A DNA stretch of 64,000 bases, taken from NCBI GenBank assembly GCA_013433145.1, contig CM024175.1, positions 3,394,516 through 3,458,515 on the forward strand, given 5' to 3'. Both the position numbers and the translations under genes were made by a program. Below the pieces are notes generated by a model. It was given only the letters and a program-made list of their open reading frames with translations. It was not told where the DNA came from and searched no databases. Every line of letters begins with the position of its first letter. Within the stretch, counting starts at the first letter, position 1. Shown piece by piece: positions 39,284 to 51,900 of the stretch. This stretch comes from Ascaris suum (Eukaryota > Nematoda > Chromadorea > Rhabditida > Ascarididae).

Positions 39284-42200
39284 ATGTCTGTTATAATAAC
39301 AGGACCGCTGCAGTCATTCCCTTCACAACTTATCGATAGCGAGAAGGTTGCTGATGAAAAGTTGGTCGTTCCTGGTGCGAAGGTCAGCTCTGCCCTCAAT
39401 TTTATGAGGTGATTCATTTCTCAAATAATTCCAAGTTCAAACCATTTCCAGTCGTTATCCGGACAGATCGACCATGTATGACTCGAAAGACTTTACGTTA
39501 TCCTTGTGGATTTATGTGAATTATTTGTATGTCTCTCCTTTCGGTAATTGATATTTGAAGTGAGCTGAAGTATTTTTTGGACACAGTTTGATGAAAAATT
39601 TCTCATGTAAAAGTATTTCATGCGGATCGTTATTTGTTGGCAAAGTATAGGTATTGTTTTCTGGTTGTTTCGTTTTAAAGGTAACAAATCAAAGTATTTC
39701 AGGCTTTAAAACAAGTCGGAGTAATTTGGTTTGCTTCGATAGCCTGAAAGACGTTTGGGATCTTTCAGGAAAAACTACACGTTTAACCTAAACGAGTTAT
39801 CACTGAGTAGTCAATTGTTATTGCTATTAATCTTCGGTTGAAAATTTCCGCACTCTAGCTATTGGTAAAGCTTCAAGGCAGGTGAGGGGAACGGACAGTG
39901 TGGGGAGGGGAGGGGGAGGTGTTTTTGAATCGACCAAGTATGGAAGGTGTTTATGCTGAGCACAGGACAGTTCGTCGTAATAAATGCGATAGCGATGTGT
40001 TGTTGAAGTTAATTACAACATTGCTTCTAAGCAGGGCTTGAGCCAGTTCCCATAACCTTCGGTCTAGGTTAATCGCTGCTTAACATACTAAGTAGTTTTT
40101 CTTCAAAACTTTCAACTCAGTCAAGAAAAGTACATGTAATGAGACTTGTGTCAAATCCACTGTCGGTCTGCAAGGGGATCAGGATTGGATTTCACCTATG
40201 ATCGTATAGGGATCGACCAAGCACGGTCCGAGTTCTAGGTAGTTGCAACTTATCGTCCGTACCGAGCCGCTTTTAACTCATTTATGCATAGTCATGAATC
40301 GAATACGGCTCTAGTTTCAACAATGACAGAGCCCAAGTCAGAACCTAAACGAATGTGTTGCTGATGTTGGCTGCAATCTGTTAGCCACTTATTGCCGTCG
40401 TGCCATATATACTGTCGATTGTACTCTCTTCACTGAGGTAGTCACTTGAAGACAGTTTCTTTTGCTTGGCTTCGCAGTAGCAACGTTGTGGAAAGAGAGG
40501 GATGCCTCATATCGTCGGTTTAAAAGAAGTCTTGGGAATGAGAGGAAAAAAGCAGCATAAAAGTTAGTCATGAAATTTAGTCACCTGGGTTTTTATGGAT
40601 GGCTGCATCACTGATGTCTATGTTTCAGGTGAAGGGTCTATTCTGATTTCCCATTTCAGCCGTCAAAAATTTCACTTTCAGTGCTTGTATTCACAAGGAT
40701 AGTAATCATTTTTGAGATGCGCTCTCACTTCCGGTCATTTGGATCCCCAAATTCTGTCTTTTCGAATGTCATTCATTTGCTTATGAGTATGGTGTAATGT
40801 TGGGATGTTTGCAGAGGGCATGGGACGTATCTAAGCGGAGAAGAGTTGATAGCGTCGGTGGCAGGTGCAGTAGAACAGGTCAACAAATTGCTCACCGTTA
40901 AACCAATTAAAAGCAGGTATTCCCGTCAAAACTCTTATTTGATCGCTGTTAACAATTGTGTTATCTGACTGGTATGTGCGTGCATTCTTCTATAATTGAA
41001 AGATCGTTGGCAATAAAATCGCAGTACTCAGAATATCGTTTAGAAATTTATCCGATATTTGGAAGGAAGGGAAAGATGGATGATTTGATTGTCATCGTAT
41101 GTTGATCCTTTTAAGTTCCAATGTCTGATTCATTGCTATCTTACACTTCATAAAATTTATGAAGTTCAATTATTCCGTATGTCTGAATTATAGTTTAAAT
41201 AAAACCTTCAAATAAAGATGCTCTTTCAGTTCATAAAAATTCATTTCAATTAAACAATTTTGCTTCCCTCACCTTTCTTTGAGGGTAACTAATCCTAAAG
41301 GTAAGTGATTCTGTAATAGTTCTTAATGAAATTTTTACGTCTAGTTTTTGCTGTTGAAATTTGGAGTGTTCCAACAGGTGTACTAAAGAACGAGTTCAAA
41401 AGTGTCGCAGATGAGCTGCCACGATGTCTGCTTTTCTGTCTTGCTAACCTCACCGACCAGTTCCACAAATTACTAATTTAAAAATGGAACAACATCATCC
41501 ACAAATAACAACCTCATAGTTTAGTTTGTTTGCTTGTCTCTGCAGATCTGTAAAAGGTTTCGCCTTCCTTGGCCCGACCGTTATTGTTACCTGCTAATGG
41601 GAGATATTTTTTAACACTCATAATTTTTTCGATATAGGTTAGTCAGCTCAAGGTGAGGTATAGAAGGCTTCATCATGGCGTATAGTAGAGCCCCCAAATT
41701 TTATAAGCCTCAGCTTTATTTGTTCGCTGATTGGAACGATTAGACAGACAGATTTATATACATAGACATACAGACACGGCGCGCAATAGCCTGCGTCTTG
41801 CAAGCCATGCAAATTTGTAGAGGCGCACAAGGTGATACTTAAACGAATGCAGTGAGGAAAATAACAAATCGCGTACAATTTTGCTCCTTCATACGCATTG
41901 GCAAACTTGCTGAGCATAAAATGACAAGATTGTGTCTGTGTCTGTGTTTATGTATCTGCTTGTCCGATGGTGTCGGATGTGGAAGGACTGAGATACAAAA
42001 TTTGGTGACCTCCTTTACTGCCTTGTAGTTCATCATCCACTTCTAAAAGAGTGAGAGATACTTAATTCTATCCAGAATTTCACAGATATTCTGAGGTCAA
42101 TCAGTCTCGCACCTGACAACAGATGTGCTTTGGGGACGTATCTTTTGCGGGCCGGTGTAAGTGATAGAAATAGTTATTAAGATATACGTATTATTGTACA

Positions 42201-45200
42201 TATTGTAGTCATTTAAGGCACTCATTGGTTTATGAATGGGGAAGGCTACAAGAGCGCATATCGTGCCAGTTCCTTTACCGCGCTTTTTCAGTTTTCTTTC
42301 TCGATAATTTTATCACAATTTGGTGGCAGAGATATGAGGCCTACATTTGGAGATATTTGAATGAAATGATTTGCGAGGATATATGAGCAACATGTCGATA
42401 TGAGAGCCTTTCTGTGGGCAGTAGTAAGCTTGGAAGTTCTTTCCTTTCAGTAAGTAACAGGTAAAACGTTGTTAATCTCGTGCCGTTTGAATACCCGCGC
42501 CGAGCTACCGAGAATGTCATAATTTCTTTTCATAGATACAATGGAGAGATAGGCGACGTAGTTGTGGGTCGTATTACCGAAGTTCAGCAGAAGAGATGGA
42601 AGGTGGAGACATACGCACGACTTGATTCTACGCTAATGCTCTCCAGCGTTAATTTGCCCGGAGGAGAACTGGTATTTTGCTTGCTTGTTTGGAATTTTTG
42701 GTTGGTTGAGTGGACAGAAGTAAGTTGTCTTTGTTGTCTTTACAACCTGCGGTTGACAGGAGCTTGAACTATCTTATCGTCCATATCCGCCCCTTTCTAT
42801 CCATCCGCTTCATGCACTTCGATAATTTTATTGTGCGTAATTTTTTTTTTAATGCAGAACTTCTCTTCTATTATCCACCGTATAAAAGATGTTTTTGTTT
42901 TAACATCTTGTAGACTTGCTTTGCAAAATGCATAGTTGCAGCGTCATATATGTGCTTATCTGCATCTATTCAGGTAGTTTTAACAAGGGAACCACTGAAA
43001 TGAAGTTTCAAGATTTAGTACGTTTGGTGTGCTCCGTATAGAGTAACTTTATGTCACAGGTTACAGCTTCGAAAAAAGAAATAGACATTAAGACTTCAAA
43101 AAATTTGTGTGCGTTATACAGCGATCAGATCAAAAAAGCCAGCACCTTCTGCGAAAGATTTATATGATTCCACATAGTTTTTACTCCTTCCTAGCTATTT
43201 GTGAAACTCATTGATCGAATGAGTGAAATCCGAGAGCGCATATCACGTTATCCCTTTTTTGCCACGTTTTTGCATCTGTTTAAAATGCAGAAGAGGAGTG
43301 GGAGGGGGTGCGGGGCTTTATTTGGCACAGTTCTTAAGGGGAGAGCCGCAGAGAGCGATGTGCGGCTGCAGAGACGGACTTCTTTGTGAACTCATTTGCG
43401 GAAGATTGTTATGGGTGTCTAATCAGTCAAACTGTGAACTTCCCATAGTTCACATATAATGAATAGGACACTCACTGTTTACGAAAGACTGAAATACATT
43501 TAAGACGGGAGAAGTCGAATTAGTTAGGCAAATGAGTATATAAAAGAATTTCGCCCTGGGATGGTCCATCTGTTGATTTATTTATTTACTTACTTTTTGT
43601 TGAAGACAGAACTTCAACTATTGAAATAATATCTTCTTTTTTTGAGAAGAGTGTAGGAGGTGATTATTATCCATGAATGAGACGGAGAGACGAATACTGT
43701 TTTTTTTTCCAGAGACGCAAATCAGTCGAGGATGAGTTGATGATGCGTGAGTATTTAAAGAAGGCGATCTCATCAGCGTATGTTTTCATTAGCTTATTTG
43801 AATATCGATTTCTCTCTTACTCCTATTATTTTGATAGACGATATCGTTCATTTCTAATAGGGGTGCTTTTTTAAATCAAATTAAATTATAAATTGCTCTT
43901 AAACATGGTAGTTTTCGTAAGAAGCACCTTTTTTTTAAATCAGCATACTATCTTTTTGCTTATTGAATGCTTCTAATAGAAGACATGCAGTATTATTCGA
44001 TGAAAATGTCATTAATACGACGAGGGAAAGGTCAGCACTTTAATCGTGATAACCCGCGTTCCCGCTTTAGTGATATGTTGCACAAGAATATTCCATTCCC
44101 TTCATTTCCATTGTGTAAAAGTCAAATACCTAGCGTTAAGTTGTGTGAATGAAACATGTGCGTGTAATGCATCGTATGCAAAGTGGCTGTCTTTTGCATA
44201 AATCGTGCAGTTGGAAAGCTGAACTTTGCAGATGACCTTTGTGCAGTAGAGGATGAAAAACAATAAAAGAAGGACTTTGTTGCGCGTTGAGTTTTTATAT
44301 CCTAAACCCTAAAAGTGAACTGGTCAGAGAGGAAAGTAGCTTAGCATATGGGCTAGTCTCCCTTACAGATGGGCCCTGCGAACGATGCTATCTGTTAACT
44401 TGTTGTGTCTGGCAGTAGCGACATGCGGGGACCGAGTATAGGCAGAGGGCAGGAGCCGATAACCGTCTGGCGATGCCGGTATGCAGGGGCAGAAGAGAGA
44501 TAGAAGTAGTTCATGAGGCCAAAGCCCGACTCAGATAGGCCCTAGATAATGCCTGGGACAGCATAAGAACATTATGTGAAGGACTACAAACGAGAATCGA
44601 CTATGCGAGTAAATGTGACCACTGCAGTGTCAAATCACAAGCAGATATCTTGTGTTGGCTCTTTGTTGCCATACCCAACATAACTGTTCGTAATATCACA
44701 TGAACTGACGGTCTGTTAACTCTCCACATAAAAAATTTAGGTCTGATTTGATTATTTTGTTTGTCATTTTGACTTACGCTCTAGAAAGTGGGATCGCTTT
44801 TGATGACGTATTGCATTCTGTTTGTTGCATTGAATGCAAAATGCAATGTAAACTTGATGCAAGGATGCAATAATGCAAAAAGTTTGCAAAAATACAAAAC
44901 CAGAATTGCTAAATGGGTCATTCGAAGCTGTTGAACAGAATGCACAGCAGGTGTCGGCAACAGTTCTGATACCTGTGGTAAACTTTTCTTTAACCTTTCT
45001 TGAATTGCAACTTACTGAACTATTAACAAAAGTGTTTAATCTTCTTTCTTTCTTGGGATATTTTTCTAAGGTTAAACTGTTGTTTTTGTTTACTTGAGGT
45101 GATCCTCACGATTGCAAAAAGAGCGCATGCAATGTTTTGCTGTTTACTTAGTGATAATAGCGTCGACGTATTTGCAGGCAGAGGTTCAGAAGGTGCACAA

Positions 45201-47535
45201 CGATGGTCAACTCTCATTACACACCAGGAATCTGAAATACGGAAAAGTGAGCGCATCCTTCAAAACTTTCTTTTTCATCTTTTTGAAGCTTTTCTTTTTA
45301 CTTCTTACTTGTCTATGTGTTAAATGTAGCTTATGAAGAGATGAATAGCAAAGATAGGAGGATTGGCTGACGGAAACGTTTGAAAAAGTTATCTTGACTG
45401 TGTTTGACTAAAGTTCTTGTTATCAGAGAATAGTATTTAGTAATGTTGGGTTGATTCGTCGTTTTGCATTGGCTACTGCGCGGTCGATTATAAGTAGGCT
45501 CCGACTAGACTTGTTGGCTCCGCTTGACCGAGCCACCCGACCCAACACCCTCATTGGGACGAACGAGGCGGAATTAGTCTCTACGGTCATAAGAGGAATA
45601 GTGTGAATCGACTCATCAGCATCAGATGGGCAGGAGACGAGGCCAAACCCTAGCTTTTATGCAACCGACCTGCAAGAAGTAGAGGTCGGCCTGCGGTGAG
45701 GTAGGGGGCTAGTGAAAAAGCGCAGGAGTAAACTGTACGAGGGGGCATTGGGTTAGGATAATAGAAGGATATGAAGAGGCATTAATTCGTAACAAGCACT
45801 CTGTTGATTGAAATAAAATTTAAAAGAATAAGGAAACGAGCGATTTTGTACACTGCGGGCGATTTTGACGTAATGCTTTAATTTGTTTTAAAGAATTTAT
45901 TTGAAGGCAATCACGTAGCTCATCCACACTGTTTGAATTGACTTTTCAAAATGAAGCAAATAATGATGGTTTGTGGTGATGTCTGAACTAGCCAGGTGTG
46001 GTGTTTTAGCTCTCTCAAGGGACTCTCGTGAAAGTATCTCCATACTTGGTGAAACGGCGCAAATCACATTTTCATACGCTTCCTTGTGGTGCATCAATAA
46101 TATTGGGTTGCAATGGTAATATATGGATATCACCAGTGGCTAGTGAAGAGCAGACAGCAACCGGTGGTTATGCACAGAACCTGGATGAGGTATACTTTTC
46201 TTTTGGCTCCTAATTAAGGAGGGTGGAAGTGATATCTGCTGAATTCTGAAGGAGGAGTGAATAATTGAAGGAAGTCGTTTTTTTTTTCTACCTTTTTTGC
46301 CTTTTTTATTCTGTTCAGTTTATTTCACTGTTCAAGTCCCACTCGCAAGGTTTTGCTTCCGTAATCGTTATGATGCACTACCTGTGCTCAAGCGATGAAT
46401 TCACATGAACAGAGATTAATGAAACGTTTCCTATCAAAATATTTGACAGCAAACGGAACTGAACTGGGAATGTATGAGCGGTGGTCAAGTGCATGATACA
46501 TATGATTGGCAATACTGACATTCAACAATTTCGCTCTTTAAATTACATCTTAAACACATATGCCAAAGTAGTATCATATACCAATGCAGTCATGCTTTTT
46601 ATTGCTAATATGCCCAAACAATGTGTTCAGTCAAGTCAGATCTTGAGACATTTGTTGATGGCAGGTATAGAAAATGTAACATGAGCATTTCTAGGTGATA
46701 CCAATGGAAACGAGAGCGGTGATCGCCCGACTTGCGAACTGTGTGAATGTGTTGGCGAAACATCACATACCTCTCTATGACACAACTGTTATGCTTGCAC
46801 ATGAAGCATCCTCCAATTATGAGGTTATCATTCACGCTTTTTTAAATGCTCGATCAAAAATTTGGTCAGTCATGATTGCACCCATCCAACATCTGCATTC
46901 ACAACTCCATTTCCTTAATTTTTTCTCCTTCTTTCTGAAATGTAATATTTTTTTTTGCATGAAAAATTTATTTAATATTTATTTACGATATGAGCGAACT
47001 AAATATTTGCAATTCCATCGTATCATATTAAAAAAAATCATTTTGCAGAATTTGCACATTCGATATAAGCGATAAATTCGTGTTAACTTCCAGCGCTTTC
47101 CCTCATTTTCTATGATCCATCTTTTAGCAACTTTGATTTGTTTTATAGAAGAGGCAGTGGTTGGGGGAGGGGTGGGAGGGAAGGAGATGGGATACCAAGG
47201 TGAACATCCATTCTTTTCGGTACCAGCTCTCAGTTCTCTGTGTTCTTCTGAAAATACTTCGTTTCATAGTAATGTTACTTTGAAAGCAGGTTATTGCCAC
47301 CTGTTTTGAAAGCTTCTACTGCATTCAGTTACTTTGTTCCATTGTTGAGAGTCATATAATTACACGTAGTATTCATGAAAAGCATGAAAATAAGTTTGTA
47401 TTCTCGTAATCATTCTGTGGTGTCGTTTTGATGTTTTTTGTAATTTAGGTGAAAGATCTTCTGAAACCCGCAGTGGCAACTGAGGTCGCAGCTGAAGTTG
47501 CGGATCGTTTAGAGAAGAGATTGCAAGAATCGTGA
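39284..47535 (+). CDS. EXOSC2: EXOSC2/RRP4, RNA exosome cap subunit, eight exons, one apparent frameshift
   Basis: RRP4 is an S1/KH RNA-binding cap protein of the nuclear and cytoplasmic RNA exosome. Exons: 39284-39408, 40815-40916, 42536-42671, 43713-43777, 45178-45246, 46010-46189, 46695-46823, 47449-47535. With one base restored in exon 4 the protein has about 297 residues (human 293). Domains: N-terminal strand region with KLVVPG and [21 protein letters not shown]1 domain with [20 protein letters not shown] and [17 protein letters not shown]; then [20 protein letters not shown]; and the KH region with [20 protein letters not shown] and [10 protein letters not shown]. The C-terminal helix ends [12 protein letters not shown] follows TTTCTTTGTGCAG by 7 nt, suggesting trans-splicing. 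Exon 4 is 65 nt where 66 would keep frame: after MMREY the frame shifts before GDLIS, at the A-run 43757-43759. This is more likely an assembly or allele error than a dead gene, since the rest is intact. Confidence 0.95.
43713..43777 (+). other. EXOSC2: EXOSC2 exon 4 with 1-nt deletion relative to frame
   Basis: The exon enters in phase 0 after TTTTTTTCCAG with [14 protein letters not shown] and leaves at a strong AGC|GTATGT donor with ...GDLIS in another frame. The following exon needs phase 0. The switch falls at TATTTAAAGAAGGC; a fourth A would restore KEGDLIS. This matches the family's QEGDLISAEV. Confidence 0.8.
44340..44570. other. GC-rich insertion-like block in EXOSC2 intron 4
   Basis: About 230 nt with much higher G+C than the flanking intron and few T-runs. 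It contains no ORF over 60 codons and no terminal repeats that I can see. A second similar patch lies at 45480-45770 in the next intron. They could be remnants of non-autonomous elements, but I cannot classify them. Confidence 0.35.
44805..44895. repeat. TGCAA/ATTGC-rich patch in EXOSC2 intron 4
   Basis: Irregularly spaced ATTGCAT, TTGCATT, GAATGCAAAATGCAATG, GATGCAAGGATGCAATAATGC motifs over 90 nt. The same pentamer is enriched at 1351-1415 and 62048-62084. Confidence 0.6.
45480..45770. other. GC-rich insertion-like block in EXOSC2 intron 5
   Basis: About 290 nt of GC-rich sequence (CCGACTAGACTTGTTGGCTC, ACCGAGCCACCCGACCCAAC) in an AT-rich intron. No coding frame or flanking duplications were seen. 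It is compositionally like 44340-44570. Confidence 0.35.
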
Positions 47536-48988
47536 TCTTTCCTTTGCGTTACAACAGTAGAAATTCTATATAACTGCGTAATGAATGGTCGTTTTTTGTT
47601 TAACTATTTTTTTTTTCTTCTTGTGATTTGAATATTATCACAAAAGTTTTTAAACCTCCATTTTGTTTATTTATGAGTTCTTGTGGCCTTACCTCTTAAT
47701 TTCAAGCCGTGATCCTCGCTAACCCATTAAGTGAAGTCGTTTAGTTAGGGTGGGAGACGAATGCAAGCTGCTTCCAGTGATTGCAATCACTGACTTTTAC
47801 CAGTACCTAGGTCCGCATGGTATTTCTTCATGCATACGTTGTGCGTCGAATATTATCATCCTATATGACTGACAGCTGTTTACTTCGGTTTCAACGGATT
47901 ATTAATTATAAGAATATTTGAATTTAACTAGCTTGCAGTATGTGCACCTTTTTCTTGGAATTGTGGAGACCACTTCAAATAAAAAGGAATATGGGCAGTT
48001 TCTATTCTTTCTTAGCAGGTAGACATATAAAAATGTCACCGATTGGTTTTGACCAGTGTCACTTCGCAGATGCGATGTCGTCTTATATGTTGATCTGTGA
48101 TCTCGCCCGGATATTATCTCTTCATTAATTATGATGTTTGTTGCGTCGATGTTTTACTTTATTATTTATTACTCTTATTCATTGTCGATTGTCATAAATT
48201 TACTTGTTTGTAGATTTTTATTTTATAAAATGAATTCAATAAAACCTTGCAATAATTCCTTTATTATTGAAATCGATTATTTTATATTCGTTGAAGGGTG
48301 TATTCCCCTGTTTATATCGTTTTTAATAGTCTTCTCTTGATCATTGTTTTAAGTTCCTTTTTTTCTCTCTTAACTTCGATTTGATTTCGTTCAAAATCTC
48401 TTTTTCTTATCACTCAAAAAATGTCGATCTTTTCCATTGTTTGGAAAAGGATTTTCGCATTTTGAGGCGACATTTTGCAAGAACTCTGCTGAAGGAGATC
48501 TCCTTGAATTGAGTCCTCTCTATTCTTTCAGGGATATTTGTCATCATGTTGGCGCAACCTTTCTGTTTTTCATTTTCGATATTGTTTTGTTATCGGGGTA
48601 TCTATGATATGGATTTCATGATAACATGCGTCGTTTTAGTGGGGATTAACCTTAACGCCATTGAACAAAAAACGATAGTGTCAGCGGATGCATTTTCCAG
48701 CTGTAAGCAAGAGATGCCCTATAGCTCGAATTAAATTACGCTGACGCATTTGATTGTGATACAGATAATCGGAAAAGTGTTGTTTTATTCTTTCCTTTGA
48801 TGAACTCAAATATTACAAGGAATTTGGATCTTTCGTTATTGCATAAAATTACTTTAATTGATTATACTTTTAACATATTGATAAATGGTCGATAAGGGTG
48901 TAGACGTCATTAAAGAATTTCTAGTTGATTAAAAATGTTCTTCAATTTGCATTGTGTTAATTAATAGGAGATGATTTTTATTTCAGCA
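47536..48988. other. intergenic region between EXOSC2 and 6-phosphogluconolactonase
   Basis: 1.45 kb without a supported gene. It ends in TTATTTCAG two nt before the next ATG. The two genes are tandem on plus. Spacing is longer than in typical C. elegans operons, so co-transcription is possible but unproven. Confidence 0.6.
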
Positions 48989-51900
48989 ATGGTCAATCCA
49001 GTAGTAATTGTGGAAGAGTCACTGGAAAGTTTGCAGCATCAGCTTAGTGATTATATCAAAGAAATAATCGAGGATGCGTTACACGAGAGGAAATGTGCCA
49101 CTGTTGGGTTGTCAGGTGGAGCTTCATGCTTATGTACCTTATGCTGAAGTTAATACGAGTTGTCGATCATTAATTGCTTTCCTTATGTAAATCTAATGAG
49201 CACTGTTCTTTACTAAGTTCTGTGCTGAAGAGATTATTTGACCTAAGAGATGGAAAGGTGCTTTCTGGTCTCGGCCTCAGGATCCTAACCCACTGTCTTT
49301 GTTGAGGATGCTTTTGTCTGTGATAGAACGTCTACTCAGTAGTAGACATTCTTTTATTCGGCGACATATTCCTTGTCAGTCGATAGTTTTAACGTCTTTT
49401 CATAAGAAGGCTATAGGATTTCAAGAGGGGGTCATAGTCATTTTATTAGATCCACGAAAAAATTCACCACTATAACGAGAAAGATTCAACTTACAAACAG
49501 ATTTTCGGTAAGCATTCCGAAGGAGACGCAACATTTTCGATGAGGTCGCACAACTATATACTGAAAAAATTGCAATTAAAAAGCAATTTACTCTTCGTAA
49601 GTCTCAATAAGCAAGCAGACCGCAGAGGTCAAGAGTAGTGAAAGAAAGAAATACGTTCACTTTCTAATGATTCGATTCGAAATTCTGCCTATAAGTTATC
49701 GCCTACGTTCCGGAAGGGATGGAAACCAGGAAGGGGAGGGGCTTTTGTTGCTTGAGTCAAGAGGGTTTTCCCGCTTTCGCTTGTCCTTTTGAAAGGACTA
49801 TTCTCATTATGAGTTGTTTTTTGTATGATATCCGTTCGCAGCTATCAATATTAGTGTGGAGAGAAAGAAACCTGCGTAATGGTCAGGTCCGTTAACTTTT
49901 TTTTTTTTGCATAATTGAGTTCTTATTCTTTTGAAATTTCAGATATTTGCCAAATTCGCCAAGGGATATATCTTGAAGCTTGAAGACTCCATTGATTTAT
50001 TTTCGAGGAATGAAAGTTTTTACTTCGATAGTGTTCTCTTCTGAGAATTCATTTCAAATAGAAATTTTCTTCTTTGAGAAAAGAGAATTTTTCTTCGCAT
50101 TGCGATTTCAAACGATGGCGAAAGTCGATTTGAGAGTTTTGAAAAGTGTCTATTCATTTATACAAAAAAAAACGAAGAACTTCTCCAATTTTGCAATGGC
50201 AATAATATGAGATTTCCAATTTTAGTGAATATTTTCAGAGGTTTTCAATCGGACAATGCGCAGAATGGCGTCGTTTTATCGTTGTCATTAAAGCTGAACT
50301 TTGTTCCCCATGGAATTTCTAGGTTTCCATCTATCAGCCTTCATTTGTGTTGTGGATGATTAAGGCATTTGCACTGCTGTTTGGGTAAAGCGGCGTGCTA
50401 AAAAAATTTTCGCCTTCTTGCAGTTTATGTTGAAAGGAGTTGATCGCAAATGCCCTATACAAAAAGACTGGAAGTTCAACTTTAAGGTGGTTCAATGCCG
50501 AAGATGGTGGCTCCACTTTTGGCGAATATGCACACGGTGAAGTGGGGGCAGGTTCGGCTTTTTGCAGCTGACGAGAGAATGGAGCCTTTAACGGATCCGG
50601 AATCGAACACGGGAGCATATCTGGCACTTCTGCCTGCGTCATTTAAACAGTCTTTCCTCGAAGTTGGCCCAATCAATGACAGTATGTTTTTATCACCTCT
50701 TTGCCACATTTTTGCCTTTTTTCAAATACTCTTTAAAAAACTCTAAGCTGAAGTTTACTTCCGTCAGGGAATGTAAAACTATTTGAAGCGATGTTGATGA
50801 TTAACGCAAGAACAGTTTATAGGTTGCGAATGGGAAACAAAACAACGACCAATATTTGCAAACGATTTGAGCGGAATCCGTATAGATTAAGCAATTATTC
50901 ATTTGTTTTTAATTGTTGGAAAATGGCAAGAGAACTAGGATTTAGGTGGGAAACTTGTGAAGGGCAAATAAAGGATCGCTGTTTTGTTTTAATAAGTTGA
51001 TATTTGCAGTTATAAATAATACTTCCAAAAATTGTTTCTGAGTGGTCTGTTCTTTCGATTATAGGTGACGACTGTAAAACTATTCATTGTGCACCATTTT
51101 CTTCACTGCTATAATATTTGCAAAGTTTTTCCAATTAAACGAATTAACTCGCGGCATGATTCATTTTCAAAGGGTAATTACTGCACATTATGAATTCCTT
51201 CGCTGGTTTTAATTTAGGTGAACGTATAAAAAGCGCAATTTTGCAACCGATATCGTTCCCACAGGAATTCCCACTGGGATTCGAAGAATTTCCTCAGTTT
51301 TGGGGATTGGAAGAGTTTCCTGTGTGGTTAGAATAGAAAGTGCGTACGATAAGAAGGGTAAGCGCTTTACCTCCATCCTCAATGCTCAGCAAAGATCGAA
51401 ACGACCATAATGGCGATGTCGTCCGTAATATCTCCAACCTTTTTTGCCAAAATTTTTTGAGAGGAAGGAATATATTTACAGTGAACTAAATGTCTAGTGC
51501 TCTACATGTACAGAAGTCACGTTTATAATCCGTCTGTCACAATATAAAACACTCCAACGCACAATTTGAGTGATATATATCTGTGACCTGAGGAAGGTAA
51601 TGGTTTGTCTGAGAGGTGCTCTCATCGATGAACGATAAAGAAAGAAAGAAGAGCGGCAGAAGTCAATTGAAATTGAGAAGGCTTTTGATTGCATATTGTT
51701 GTGAAATGTTTGCAGCTGCAAAATGTGCGATAAACTATGCGGAATTATTGCGCAATTGTGAACCAACAATAAAGGATGGATGGCCGGTATTGGATTTATT
51801 ATTGCTCGGCATTGGCCCCGATGGTCATACCTGTTCACTTTTCCCTGGTCACCCCCTTTTAAAGGTATTATACTTTTATTTGCATAAAGCTATTTTTATT

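Noticed and set aside
51221..51226. A 6-nt microexon (GTGAAC) between PGLS exons 2 and 3
   Set aside because: It has an acceptor and a GTATAA donor and keeps frame, but direct joining of exon 2 to 51716 also keeps frame and needs no microexon.
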